Shown here piece by piece: positions 25,861-35,080 of a stretch of 64,000 nucleotides of DNA; positions within the stretch are counted from its first letter, which is position 1; every line of letters begins with the position of its first letter. The notes below the pieces were generated by a model that saw only the letters and a program-made list of their open reading frames with translations, ran no database searches and was not told where the DNA came from. The translations under genes and the position numbers were made by a program. This DNA is from JANYGA01 sp031420415 (GTDB lineage Bacteria; Vulcanimicrobiota; Vulcanimicrobiia; Vulcanimicrobiales; Vulcanimicrobiaceae), in the NCBI GenBank assembly GCA_031420415.1, contig JANOMT010000029.1, positions 124,001-188,000 of the forward strand, written 5' to 3'.

Positions 25861-26615
25861 ACGACGCAGCCGACCTTGCGACGTATGCGTTGCGTCTAGG
25901 CGATAACGCCCTCGTGCTCGGTCAGCGGCTCGCGGCGTGGACCGGCCACGGACCGGCACTCGAAGAAGATCTCGCCTCGACCAACGTCGCGCTCGATCTC
26001 ATCGGGCACGCGCGGCTTTGGCTTGCGTATGCGGGTGAGTGCGAAGGGCGCGGTCGCGATGCCGACTGCCTCGCCTTCACGCGCGACGCGCGAGCGTTTA
26101 CGAACGTGCTCCTCGTCGAGCGTCCCAACGGCGATTACGCGCAGACGATCGTCCGGCAGTTTTTCTTCGATGCATGGCATCTACTCGTTCTCCGCGCGCT
26201 GCGGGCGTCGCGCGACGCGCGTGTCGCCGCGATCGCGGAGAAGGCCGCACTCGAAGTTACCTATCATGTCAAACGGAGTGGCGATTGGGTGATTCGCTTG
26301 GGCGACGGCACGGACGAGAGTCACGCGCGGATGCGCACCGCCCTCGACGACGCGTGGCCGTATACGGCCGAGCTCTTCGCGATGGATGGGATCGATGATG
26401 CGATGGTCGCGTGCGGAATCGGCTGCGACCTCGCAACCCTGCGCGCGCCGTGGCATACGTATGTAGAGGCGGTGCTCGCCGATGCGACGCTTGCGATGCC
26501 GGTCGATGGCGTGATGCACGGTGGTGGCCGAGCGGGTCGCCACACCGAGTCGTTCTCATATCTGCTCGCCGAAATGCAGTCGGTCGCGCGGTGCGTCCCT
26601 GCGGAGCGTTGGTAG
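25857..26615 (+). CDS. paaC: Phenylacetyl-CoA 1,2-epoxidase subunit C
   Basis: Structural partner of PaaA in the epoxidase, 252 residues, ferritin-like but catalytically silent in the family. Markers: LGDNALVLGQRLAAWTGHGP near residue 15, EEDLASTNVALDLIGHARL near 35, FLRREYEN-equivalent region VERPNGDYAQTIVRQFFFDAW near 85 and YHVKRSGDWVIRLGDGT near 135. It starts at GTG 25857, overlapping the paaB stop as GTGA. paaD begins one base after its stop. Confidence 0.94.
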   Translation: MNDAADLATYALRLGDNALVLGQRLAAWTGHGPALEEDLASTNVALDLIGHARLWLAYAGECEGRGRDADCLAFTRDARAFTNVLLVERPNGDYAQTIVRQFFFDAWHLLVLRALRASRDARVAAIAEKAALEVTYHVKRSGDWVIRLGDGTDESHARMRTALDDAWPYTAELFAMDGIDDAMVACGIGCDLATLRAPWHTYVEAVLADATLAMPVDGVMHGGGRAGRHTESFSYLLAEMQSVARCVPAERW

Positions 26616-26616
26616 C

Positions 26617-27153
26617 ATGGCAACGACGATCGAACCGAGCGTCGCCGACGTACTCGCGTGGCTCGATGCGGTTCCCGATCCGGAGATTCCGGTCATTTCC
26701 ATTCGCGATCTCGGGATCGTGCGCGACGTGCGGTGGTCGGGCGCGGGGGCGGAGCGCACGCTCACCGTTGCGATCACACCGACGTACGCGGGCTGCCCCG
26801 CGATGCGTGTGATCGAAGCGGATATCGTCGCCGCGCTCCATGCGCGTGGGGTCGCGCGGACGGTCGTTGAGACGAGCCTCGCTCCCGCATGGTCGACGGA
26901 TTGGCTGACAGCGAACGGCCGCGAGAAGCTCCGCGCATATGGAATCTCACCACCGGGTCCGCGCGATCTCGCGGCCGATTCACGCGCGCTCGATCTGATC
27001 TCGCTCCTCGGCACGCTCGAGGAACGCGCGATCTGCCCGCGCTGCGGCTCGCACGAGGTCGCCCTCGTAAGTCGTTTTGGTTCGACGCCGTGTAAAGCGC
27101 TCTATCGGTGCGTCGCATGTCGCGAACCATTCGATCATTTCAAAGCGCATTGA
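26617..27153 (+). CDS. paaD: Phenylacetate-CoA oxygenase maturation protein PaaD
   Basis: MIP18/DUF59-type protein, 178 residues, thought to help iron-sulfur maturation of PaaE or the oxygenase. The N-terminal domain shows AVPDPEIPVISIRDLGIVRDV near residue 16 and ITPTYAGCPAMRVIE near 52; the C-terminal zinc-ribbon has CPRCGS and CVACREPFDH. ATG 26617 starts at the conserved SVADVLAWLDAV region; an upstream in-frame extension into paaC is not conserved-like. Confidence 0.93.
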   Translation: MATTIEPSVADVLAWLDAVPDPEIPVISIRDLGIVRDVRWSGAGAERTLTVAITPTYAGCPAMRVIEADIVAALHARGVARTVVETSLAPAWSTDWLTANGREKLRAYGISPPGPRDLAADSRALDLISLLGTLEERAICPRCGSHEVALVSRFGSTPCKALYRCVACREPFDHFKAH

Positions 27154-27154
27154 C

Positions 27155-28258
27155 GTGACCGTCGATCGCGCGCTCGTTCCGCTCCGCGTCGCATCCGTCG
27201 CGCATCTCACGCGTGATGCCATCGCCGTGACGTTCGCCGTGCCGCCCGAAGCACGCGAGCGATTTCGGTTCGTCCCGGGACAGTTTCTTACACTCGAAGC
27301 CCAGATCGCGGGCGAACGCGTGCGCCGCTCGTATTCCATTTGCTCGCTCTCACCAGGTGACGATCTCCGCGTCGGCATCAAACGCGTTGCGGGCGGCGTG
27401 TTCTCGACGTGGGCGCACGTCGCGCTCGTGCCGGGTGCGACGATTCTCGCAGCGCCGCCCGATGGTCGTTTCGGCTCCGCGCCAGATGCCGTCGCCCCTG
27501 CTCACTCTCTTTACATCGCAGCTGGAAGCGGCATCACGCCGATCCTTGCGATCGTCGGCAACGTGCTCGCGACGCAAGCGCGAAGCCGCGTAACGCTCAT
27601 CTACGGCAATCGAGCGTCGTCGAGCATGATGTTTCGCGAAGAATTGCTCGCCCTCAAAGATCGCTACCTCGCGCGTCTCTCGCTCGTGTTCGTGATGAGC
27701 CGCGAGCCGCAGGAGATCGCGACGTTTGCCGGCCGCATCGATCGCGCGAAATGCGATGCTCTCTTCGCACGATGGGTCGACATTGCGTCGGTCGATCGTG
27801 CGTACGTCTGCGGCCCCGCGGAGATGATGGTGCACGTGGTGGAATCGCTTGCCGCACATGGGCTTACGGGCAACCGCGTTCGCATCGAGCGCTTCGCGGC
27901 AACGAAGTCCGATGCGTGGGACGCGCGTCGTACGGAGCTCGTCGATGCGACCGTATCGAACGAAAAGATATGCGACGCGCGAGCGACGATGGATGGCCGC
28001 ACGTTCGTTTTCCCGATCCGTCGCGGAACCGAAACGGTGCTCGATGCGGGCTTACGCGCGGGCATCGAGCTTCCGTACGCGTGTAAGGGCGGCGTCTGCG
28101 CTACGTGCCGCGCGGTTCTCATCGACGGCGAGGTCGATATGGACGTCCACTACGCGCTCGAAGATTACGAAATCGCGCGTGGCTTCGTGCTTCTGTGTCA
28201 GAGTTATCCCGCATCGGCGACGCTCGCCGTCGATCTCGACGCGAACGCGACGGCGTAG
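27155..28258 (+). CDS. paaE: Phenylacetyl-CoA epoxidase reductase subunit E
   Basis: NADPH-dependent reductase passing electrons to PaaA, 367 residues. Domains in order: FAD-binding barrel (FVPGQFLTL, RRSYSICS near residue 60), NAD(P)-binding domain (AAGSGITPILAIVGNVL near 120, YVCGPAEMMV near 218), and a C-terminal plant-type 2Fe-2S ferredoxin with CKGGVCATCRAVL near 315 and LLCQSYP near 350. The start is GTG 27155, one base after the paaD stop; the reading frame is open further upstream but overlaps paaD. It ends the paa operon, 5 bases from the convergent S9 peptidase. Confidence 0.95.
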   Translation: MTVDRALVPLRVASVAHLTRDAIAVTFAVPPEARERFRFVPGQFLTLEAQIAGERVRRSYSICSLSPGDDLRVGIKRVAGGVFSTWAHVALVPGATILAAPPDGRFGSAPDAVAPAHSLYIAAGSGITPILAIVGNVLATQARSRVTLIYGNRASSSMMFREELLALKDRYLARLSLVFVMSREPQEIATFAGRIDRAKCDALFARWVDIASVDRAYVCGPAEMMVHVVESLAAHGLTGNRVRIERFAATKSDAWDARRTELVDATVSNEKICDARATMDGRTFVFPIRRGTETVLDAGLRAGIELPYACKGGVCATCRAVLIDGEVDMDVHYALEDYEIARGFVLLCQSYPASATLAVDLDANATA

Positions 28259-28263
28259 TTTGC

Positions 28264-30669
28264 CTAAATTTTGCGCGGTGCTGCGTTCTTCACGAAGCGA
28301 TCGAGCCAGTCGACCATCTCGGCCAGGACCGTCGCGTTACTTTCCTGACCGAGATAACCGTGTGATTCGTTCGGTAGCATGACGAGGCGTGCCGTGCCAC
28401 CGTTGCCTTTGATCGCGGCGAAAAGGCGCTCGGATTGGATCGGAAACGTGCCCGTGTTGTCGTCGACCATGCCGTGAATGAGCAGCAACGGGTCGGCGAT
28501 CTTATCGGCATATGCGAAGGGTGACATTTTGGTGTAGAGGTCCGTCGCTTGCCAATACGTCCGGCGCTCGTTTTGGAATCCAAACGGCGTGAGCGTGCGA
28601 TTATATGCCCCGCTACGCGCGATACCGGCTCGAAAGAGCTTCGAATGTGCGAGCAGATTCGCCGTCATGAAAGCGCCGTAGGAATGGCCGCCGACGGCAA
28701 CGCGTTCGGGATCGGTCACGCCGAGTTCGACGGCTTTATCGATCGCGGCTTTCGCACCGGCGACGAGTTGCTCGACATAGGTGTCGTTCGCGGTGAGCGA
28801 GTCGCCGACGATCGGAATCGACGCGTTGTCGAGCACGGCGTAGCCGGCGAGTGCGAGATAGATTTCCGACGCGCCGCCGATCGTTTGAAAGGTCTGCGTG
28901 CTATTGGTATTTTGGGATGCGACGCTCGCGTCGTTGAATTCTGCGGGATACGCCCACACGAACGTCGGTAAGCGCGTGCCTTCTTTGTAACCCGGCGGTA
29001 GATAGAGCGTGAACGAAAGGTCGACGCCGTCAGCGCGTTTATAGGTTACGACCCGGCGCTCGATGGTGCGCAGAGCGGGCGCCGGATCGCTCACGTGCGT
29101 AAGCTCGCGATCGCCCGTCGCCGTATGGACGTACATGTTGGGCGGCAGCGTCTGAGATTGGCGCGAGACGAGCATCGTCGTTCGCGCGGCATCGAGGAAG
29201 CCGATCGGCGAATCGAGCGGCTCGAGCGCCGAGCGAAAGATGCGCGTCGCGTTTGCTGAGGCGAGATCGAAGCGATCGACGAACGGCCGACGGCCATCTG
29301 GACCGTAGCCGCCGCCCGCCAGAAAGATCGCATCACGGTCGTGCATCACGCCGAGCGTATCGTTCGGCATCGTTTCGAGCAATGGCTTCCCCGGATCGTT
29401 GTACGCATCGCCGTCGCGTAGTGGTAAACCGATCGCTTTTGGCGCGGAGCCACTCGCGTCGACGAGCCAGCGGCGTGCCAGACGCGTCGGCCGATCGTAC
29501 TCGCGCACGATCGCGCGATCGTCGCGCGCGAGCCACACGACGTCTTGCACGCGCGAGGCCATGCGTGCGATTTCGAGCGGTGCGATTCGCGCGAGGAGCG
29601 GCCGCACGAAGACGCGATCGCGATGCTCGGCGGGGGTGCTCGGATCGCCGCCGTCGAGCGCTTCGACGTACGAAAGCGTCGCGGGTTCGTTCGGCTTCCA
29701 TGCGACGTCGCGTGGCCCCGTGACGACGCCGTCGACGGGCAGCGCGTCTTGCAGGCCGCGATCGACGATCGTTCCGGCAGGCGCGCCGTCGATCCCGAGT
29801 GCTTCGATCGTCGTGGGAAAGCGTTCGTACGGAAAGAGATAGGAGTATGGCTTATGGATTCGTTCCACGAGGACGAAGGCGCCGCTTGGCGATGAAACGG
29901 CCGACGTGTAGATCGCAGGCGGCCCGAACGGTTTCGCCGTCAGCGTCGCGAGGTCGACGAGAGCGAGTCGTGAAGTCCCGTAGTAATCGAAGAGATCTTC
30001 ATCGTGCGGATTCGCGAGGAGATCTTCGTACGTGACGATCTGGCCCGCTCTTCCGGTAGTCTCTTGCACGATCGGTCCCAACGGCACCGCGGGCGCGACG
30101 GGTGCCGCGCCGCGACGATCGAGCACGCGCACGAGGACGTGCGTCCCGTCGGGCATCCACGAAATCGGATCGCCGAAAACTCCGTTGAGGTCGATGCCCG
30201 AGACGTGCGCGATCGTTCCCGTCGCAGTCGTACCGAGATAGAGATCGATGCCGCGCGGCGTCGCATTTCCGAGGGCGAAGTGCTTGCCATCGGGGCTGAA
30301 CCGCATCGCGGTGATCCGTGCGCCCGCGGGGAGCGCCACGATCGTCGTCTTGCCATCGACGACGCGCTCGAGCACCAGGCTCGTGTATGCGAGCTCGTGA
30401 TGGATCCCGTTGCTGCGCGGATCGATGCGCAGCCCCGCGATGCGGAGCATCGGACGCGCGAGATCGGCGATCGGTGGGTAGCGTAGCGGTGCGACGATCG
30501 CGAGCGTATCGTGCGTCGGATTTGCGAAGATCGTCGGCAGTGCGGGCGCGTGATAGACGTCGGCAATGGCTTTTGGTGGCTGACGGTACGTGATGGCTTC
30601 TCCCCGAGCGATCGCTGGTGCGCAGAGAGTAGTGGCGACGACGGTCGCCAGAATGCGAAACGCGAGCAT
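28264..30669 (-). CDS. S9 family peptidase (glutamyl endopeptidase/prolyl oligopeptidase-like), exported
   Basis: Serine peptidase of 801 residues with a signal peptide (MLAFRILATVVATTLCAPAIA). The first two thirds form a beta-propeller; the early YRQPPKAIADVYHAP stretch is characteristic of the S9D (chloroplast-type glutamyl endopeptidase) branch. The C-terminal alpha/beta-hydrolase domain has the catalytic Ser in GGHSYGAFMTA, the Asp in HGMVDDNTGTFP and the His in NESHGYLG. It likely digests peptides in the periplasm. It is convergent with paaE and divergent from an acyl-CoA dehydrogenase gene. Confidence 0.9.
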   Translation of the reverse strand: MLAFRILATVVATTLCAPAIARGEAITYRQPPKAIADVYHAPALPTIFANPTHDTLAIVAPLRYPPIADLARPMLRIAGLRIDPRSNGIHHELAYTSLVLERVVDGKTTIVALPAGARITAMRFSPDGKHFALGNATPRGIDLYLGTTATGTIAHVSGIDLNGVFGDPISWMPDGTHVLVRVLDRRGAAPVAPAVPLGPIVQETTGRAGQIVTYEDLLANPHDEDLFDYYGTSRLALVDLATLTAKPFGPPAIYTSAVSSPSGAFVLVERIHKPYSYLFPYERFPTTIEALGIDGAPAGTIVDRGLQDALPVDGVVTGPRDVAWKPNEPATLSYVEALDGGDPSTPAEHRDRVFVRPLLARIAPLEIARMASRVQDVVWLARDDRAIVREYDRPTRLARRWLVDASGSAPKAIGLPLRDGDAYNDPGKPLLETMPNDTLGVMHDRDAIFLAGGGYGPDGRRPFVDRFDLASANATRIFRSALEPLDSPIGFLDAARTTMLVSRQSQTLPPNMYVHTATGDRELTHVSDPAPALRTIERRVVTYKRADGVDLSFTLYLPPGYKEGTRLPTFVWAYPAEFNDASVASQNTNSTQTFQTIGGASEIYLALAGYAVLDNASIPIVGDSLTANDTYVEQLVAGAKAAIDKAVELGVTDPERVAVGGHSYGAFMTANLLAHSKLFRAGIARSGAYNRTLTPFGFQNERRTYWQATDLYTKMSPFAYADKIADPLLLIHGMVDDNTGTFPIQSERLFAAIKGNGGTARLVMLPNESHGYLGQESNATVLAEMVDWLDRFVKNAAPRKI

Positions 30670-30749
30670 CGCGCCGCCTACCCGGTCGGTCGCACGGAAG
30701 CCTTCGCGCGGACGCGGTAATGCGCGCGTGCGCCGCGAAAGGGTTTCGA

Positions 30750-31985
30750 ATGGCCATAGAGATGCGTTCTTCCGTCGCCGAACTGCGGGCGTCGTTGCAG
30801 ACCTTCATGCATGACGTCGTCGAACCGGGCGAGCGGCTCTATTGGGAGCAGCACGCCACCTATGCGAATCGATGGACGATCCCGCCCGCGATGGAAGCGA
30901 TGAAAGTCCGCGCGCGGGAAGCCGGTCTCTGGAATCTCTTTCTCCCCGAGAGCGACGCCGGAGCCGGGCTCACGAATGCGGAGTACGCGCCGCTCTGCGA
31001 AATCATGGGCCGCTCCGCAATCGCGCCGGAAGTCTTTAATTGCAACGCGCCCGATACGGGTAATATGGAAGTGCTCGTGCGCTACGGCACGCTCGAGCAG
31101 AAGAAGATGTGGCTCGAGCCGTTGCTGCGCGGCGAGATTCGCTCCGCGTTCGCGATGACGGAGCCCAACGTCGCGTCGTCGGATGCGACCAATATCGAAG
31201 CGAGCATCGTCCGTGAAGGCGACTCATATGTGATCAACGGCCGCAAGTGGTGGACGACGGGCGCGCCCGATCCCCGCTGCAAGATCCTGATTTTCATGGG
31301 TAAGACCGATCCTTCGGCACCGAAGCATCTCGCGCAATCGATGGTCCTCGTGCCGATGGAAACGCCCGGCGTGACCATCGATCGCGCGCTCACCGTCTTC
31401 GGCTACGACGATGCGCCGCACGGCCATGCCGACATGCGCTTCGAAAACGTGCGCGTTCCCGCGAGCAACGTCATCCTCGGCGAAGGCCGCGGCTTTGAGA
31501 TCGCGCAGGGGCGCCTCGGGCCTGGCCGGATCCACCACTGCATGCGGCTCATCGGCGCGGCGGAACGCGCGCTCGAAGCGATGTGCGAGCGCGTGATCGA
31601 CCGCGTCGCTTTTGGGAAATCACTCGCGACGCAAGGCGTCATCGGGGAGTGGATCGCCGACTCGCGCATCGAGATCGATCAAGCGCGATTGCTCACGTTA
31701 CATGCCGCGGAGACCATGGACCGCGCGGGAAACAAGGCAGCGCGCGCGCAGATCGCGATGATCAAGGTCGTCGCCCCGAATATGGCGCTACGCGTCATCG
31801 ATCGCGCGATCCAAGCCTTCGGCGGCGCGGGCGTCAGCGCGGATCCCGGTCTCGCGCATCTTTGGGCTGGAGCGCGTACGCTGCGGCTTGCGGATGGTCC
31901 CGACGAAGTGCATCGCGCATCCGTCGCCAAACTCGAACTCGCGAAATACGCCAAGCGCCCCGATGGTGCGACGTCCCGAACCTAA
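30750..31985 (+). CDS. Acyl-CoA dehydrogenase (ACAD10/11-like)
   Basis: FAD-dependent acyl-CoA dehydrogenase, 411 residues. Visible segments: LWNLFLPESDAGAGLTNAEYAPLCE, FAMTEPNVASSDATNIE (substrate/FAD loop) near 140, NGRKWWTTGAPDPRCKI near 165, GPGRIHHCMRLIGAAERALE near 260 and AIQAFGGAGVSADPGLAHLW near 355. The start at 30750 or the Met four codons later is plausible; the open frame from 30720 lacks family similarity. The subfamily resembles the ACAD10/ACAD11 group that acts on modified acyl-CoAs. It may serve the same acyl-CoA pool as the paa and beta-oxidation genes, but it stands alone. Confidence 0.88.
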   Translation: MAIEMRSSVAELRASLQTFMHDVVEPGERLYWEQHATYANRWTIPPAMEAMKVRAREAGLWNLFLPESDAGAGLTNAEYAPLCEIMGRSAIAPEVFNCNAPDTGNMEVLVRYGTLEQKKMWLEPLLRGEIRSAFAMTEPNVASSDATNIEASIVREGDSYVINGRKWWTTGAPDPRCKILIFMGKTDPSAPKHLAQSMVLVPMETPGVTIDRALTVFGYDDAPHGHADMRFENVRVPASNVILGEGRGFEIAQGRLGPGRIHHCMRLIGAAERALEAMCERVIDRVAFGKSLATQGVIGEWIADSRIEIDQARLLTLHAAETMDRAGNKAARAQIAMIKVVAPNMALRVIDRAIQAFGGAGVSADPGLAHLWAGARTLRLADGPDEVHRASVAKLELAKYAKRPDGATSRT

Positions 31986-32086
31986 TCGTCCGTCGATGCG
32001 TTGGTGGGGTAACCGGTCGAATGCAAACGCGTTCGGCCGCTGCGCTCGAACGCAGACACTTTCGGAAGCCTTCTACAGGAGACATG

Positions 32087-32737
32087 ATGACCACGAACGC
32101 ACGATCGAATGCTCTCGCCGGTTGCTTCGGACTCGCCGCCTCGCTCGCGATGCTCGTCCCGGCATCCGCGCAAACAACCACGCTCTACGCGACGCCGACG
32201 CCCTACGCGACGGCGACCTTGACACCGCCCGCGGCAGGCGTTATTCCGGTCGGCACGACGATCTCCGCGAAAATGCAGACGCAACTCGATTCCGGCAAAT
32301 CACAAGCGGGTCAGGGCTTCTCGATGGTCGTCGTGCGGCCGTATCCCAACGGCGACCCGGGGTATGCAGGCGCGGTCGTGCGCGGTCATATCGGCGACGT
32401 ACAACGCGCGGGTCAGGGCCGCAAAGCCTCGATGTCGCTCGTTTTCGATAGCATCGTCTTCCCGAGCTCGGGCCAATCGACCAAGCTCGCCGCGCACGTC
32501 CTTTCCAGCACGAAGAAGCAAGATACGGCCGTGACGCAACAGGCGGCAGGCGCGCTCGGCGGTATGATCGTCGGCAACATTCTCGGCAAAGCCGTGGGCT
32601 CGAACCTCGGCGGCGTCCTCGGTGCGGCGGGTGGCTTCGCGTACGGTAACAACCGCAAGACGAACTACACGATCCCAGTCGATGCAGAGATCGCCATTCA
32701 AACCGACGCCGAGATCGCGCGCCCACAAGCCCGGTAG
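32087..32737 (+). CDS. Exported protein with glycine-zipper C-terminus
   Basis: 216 residues. Signal peptide (LAGCFGLAASLAMLVPASA) then a Thr/Pro-rich spacer (TPTPYATATLTPP) and a domain beginning IPVGTTISAKMQTQLDSGKSQ. The C-terminal AAGALGGMIVGNILGKAVGS and GGVLGAAGGFAYGNN run is a Gly-zipper, as in membrane-associated stress proteins. ATG 32087 has AGGAG five bases upstream; the ATG directly before it is too close to that site. I do not recognise a named family. It is followed by a strong two-way terminator. Confidence 0.7.
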   Translation: MTTNARSNALAGCFGLAASLAMLVPASAQTTTLYATPTPYATATLTPPAAGVIPVGTTISAKMQTQLDSGKSQAGQGFSMVVVRPYPNGDPGYAGAVVRGHIGDVQRAGQGRKASMSLVFDSIVFPSSGQSTKLAAHVLSSTKKQDTAVTQQAAGALGGMIVGNILGKAVGSNLGGVLGAAGGFAYGNNRKTNYTIPVDAEIAIQTDAEIARPQAR

Positions 32738-32756
32738 GTTCCGAAGCGAAAAAAAA

Positions 32757-32786
32757 AGCGCTGACCGCAGTCGTCAGCGCTTTTTT
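32757..32786. terminator. Bidirectional intrinsic terminator
   Basis: Perfect 9-base stem AGCGCTGAC/GTCAGCGCT around a 7-base loop, with an A-run (32749-32757) on the left and six T on the right, so it can stop transcription of both convergent neighbours. Confidence 0.88.
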
Positions 32787-32804
32787 ACCTTCATCAGACG
32801 CGAA

Positions 32805-33077
32805 TTAGTTTTGGTCGGCCTCAGCTGTAGGCTGGGATTCGGGAGCCGGCGCCGCGGCATGGGAGCCGAAGGCGCCTTCAACATTGCCGAGCTCGGAATT
32901 GATGAAGTTGTTCGCCGCGAGGTCGACGCCGGTCTTGAGCATCCCCTCGACCGCCGCACCGCCGGGAATATGACCGGCAACGCTGCCGATGACGTTATTG
33001 ATCGCGCCATCGGCTGCCGTATCGACCGCCGCGTCTTGCGCGAACGTCCCGGCTTTTTCGAAGAAATTCTCGCCCAT
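32805..33077 (-). CDS. Small hypothetical protein
   Basis: 90 residues, no signal peptide. It starts MGENFFEKAGTFAQDAAVD with GGAG six bases upstream of ATG 33077; a TTG four codons earlier overlaps that site and is unlikely. The middle is small-residue rich with alternating Gly/Ala (AADGAINNVIGSVAGHIPGG), and the end is Ala/Pro-rich and acidic. No family is recognised. It shares a terminator with the exported glycine-zipper gene across the convergent gap. Confidence 0.6.
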   Translation of the reverse strand: MGENFFEKAGTFAQDAAVDTAADGAINNVIGSVAGHIPGGAAVEGMLKTGVDLAANNFINSELGNVEGAFGSHAAAPAPESQPTAEADQN

Positions 33078-33152
33078 CGTGCTCTCCAACCGCTGTGTGG
33101 TGGAAATCGATTCTACAAGTTTTTCCGAGGCTTTCCTATCCAGCTATTTTCC

Positions 33153-33169
33153 CCGCCCGCATCGGGCGG
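33153..33169. promoter_or_regulatory. Perfect 7-base hairpin in the ligase/small-protein gap
   Basis: CCGCCCG CAT CGGGCGG. It lies 175 bases after the ligase stop and 75 bases before the small-protein ATG (both minus strand). On the minus strand it is followed by GGGGAAAATA, not a T-run, so a simple terminator is unlikely; it could be part of the small gene's leader. Confidence 0.35.
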
Positions 33170-33343
33170 ATCCATAGGTCGAGGGACTTCGTGGTCGATC
33201 CTGGACGGCGAGTGCGAGCGCGCCAACCACCAAATACTCAACCCCGAAGCGAGCGAATTCGCATCTCCGCGAGCGTCATGACCAGGAGATGATCGACCAG
33301 TGTGCATCGTTCCGATGCCGTCGACACGGCTTCGTCCGGGTGC

Positions 33344-35032
33344 TTAACGTTCCACGCCTTCGCGCTCGAGCATCGCGCGATAGACGGCCTCCACGTCGGC
33401 GAGCGTATCGATCTCGGTCGCGGGCTTATCGGGCCGCAAACGCGCGATGCGCGGAAAGCGTAGCGAGAACCCGCTAGCGTGCAGCGTACTCGGCTGCACG
33501 ACGTCGAAAGCCACCTCGATGACCACGCTCGGCTCCACCGCGAAGGCGCGCCGGCCGTGCATCCCCATGCGGTGCGTTTCGAACCACGTCGTCATCTCGA
33601 TGATTTCGGCATCGGTAAGTCCCGAATAGGCCTTGCCGATCGCGAGCAATTCGGGATCCGTCGCCGAGCGGCGCACCGCAAAGGTATAGTCCGAAAGCAT
33701 CGCCCGACGTTTGCCGTGGCCCCATTCGACGGCAATGACGACGACGTCGAGCATGGTGAGTTCGCGTTTGAGTTTGAGCCACCACTTCCCGCGCCGGCCG
33801 GGTACGTAGGGCGCATCCGTGCGTTTGAGCATGAGGCCTTCGTTGCCGCGTTCGCGCGCAGCATCGAAGAGCTCGGCGATCGCTTCGGGCGACGCGCCGG
33901 GCTCGAGCGTCCGCCACGGTGCGATCTCGAGTTCGACCGTCGGATCGAGGGATGCCGCAATGTGTGCGCGACGTTCGACGAGCGGCTCGTCGAGCAAGAA
34001 GCGCTCGCCGGCCGCGAGCACGTCGAAGGCGACGAAACGAACGGGAATCTCGGCTTGTAATTCGTGCGTGGGATCGACGCGCCCTAACCGAGGCTGGAGA
34101 TAGCGAAACGGCAGCACGACGCCATCGCGCATCGCGACAATCTCACCGTCGAAGATTGCATCGCGCGCATGCGCGCGTAACGCAGTGACGATTTCGGGAA
34201 ATGCGCGCGAGACGTCACTCTGGGTGCGCGAGAAGAGCCGCACGTCGTCACCGCGGACGTGTGCCTGAACGCGGATGCCATCATATTTGTCTTCGACGAG
34301 CCACGTGCCCGTCGCGAGCTCGCGATAGGACGAGCCGAACACGACCGGTGACGCGAGCATCGACCCGATCGCCGCGCCGTAGCGGACCGCGATCGCATCG
34401 AGCGTGCCTGCGCGCGCGGCAAGGGCGACGGCGCCGATATCGCCCGCCGCCATCGCGGCTCGGCGCACGCTTGCGGGGTCGGCTGCGAACGCGTGGGCGA
34501 TCGCATCGAGCACGAGGCCTTCGCGCAAACCGATCCGCAATTCGCCGAGCAGAATCTTGACGACGTAGGCGACTTCACGCGGCGTTCGCGATGCGCGCAG
34601 CGCCCGCTCCGTGACGGCATCGCGGCGCTTGCCGAGCGACGTGCCCGTCGCGGCCGCGAGCTCTTCGAGCATATCGAGCAGGTTTGCCGGCTCGAGCGTT
34701 TCGGCAAAGAGATCGAGCACGAGAGGCGGCCGCATGACGAGCGCTAGCGCTTCGCCGAGATCGCCCTTCTCGCGATAGGCTCGGCTGAGCTCATCGTCGG
34801 TCGGGCCGTAAAGGCGGCGCGCTGCGGCAAGAATCGTCCGCGAGCCGATCGCAATTTTTCTATCGTCGTGAGCGGCGAGTGGGTTGCCGGAAAAAAACCG
34901 GACGGACGCGAGAAGATTTTTTTCCGAGAGCGAACTGAAGTACGCGCCGAGTCGTTCAACTTTTGCAGACTTTGCCGAGGTCCGAGCAACATCGTCGCAC
35001 ACGTTTGCAAAAGAAATCACCGTTGTGCACAC
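33344..35032 (-). CDS. lig: ATP-dependent DNA ligase
   Basis: ATP-dependent ligase of the archaeal/bacterial LigB type, 562 residues. An N-terminal DNA-binding domain (residues 1 to about 210) precedes the nucleotidyltransferase core with motif I EDKYDGIRVQAH (Lys near 249), FDGEIVAM (motif IIIa region), GNEGLMLKRTDAPY and KWWLKLKRE (motifs IV-V), then the OB-fold ending with GFSLRFPRIARLRPDK. It starts at a GTG; a second GTG four codons in is possible. It is 48 bases from a divergent secreted-protein gene. A metallo-beta-lactamase exonuclease of the kind often linked with such ligases is encoded 1 kb upstream on the same strand. Confidence 0.92.
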   Translation of the reverse strand: MCTTVISFANVCDDVARTSAKSAKVERLGAYFSSLSEKNLLASVRFFSGNPLAAHDDRKIAIGSRTILAAARRLYGPTDDELSRAYREKGDLGEALALVMRPPLVLDLFAETLEPANLLDMLEELAAATGTSLGKRRDAVTERALRASRTPREVAYVVKILLGELRIGLREGLVLDAIAHAFAADPASVRRAAMAAGDIGAVALAARAGTLDAIAVRYGAAIGSMLASPVVFGSSYRELATGTWLVEDKYDGIRVQAHVRGDDVRLFSRTQSDVSRAFPEIVTALRAHARDAIFDGEIVAMRDGVVLPFRYLQPRLGRVDPTHELQAEIPVRFVAFDVLAAGERFLLDEPLVERRAHIAASLDPTVELEIAPWRTLEPGASPEAIAELFDAARERGNEGLMLKRTDAPYVPGRRGKWWLKLKRELTMLDVVVIAVEWGHGKRRAMLSDYTFAVRRSATDPELLAIGKAYSGLTDAEIIEMTTWFETHRMGMHGRRAFAVEPSVVIEVAFDVVQPSTLHASGFSLRFPRIARLRPDKPATEIDTLADVEAVYRAMLEREGVER

Positions 35033-35080
35033 ACGCTAGGGCCGGGCGACGCGTCGTTCTGCCGCATCCACCGAGGTTCG

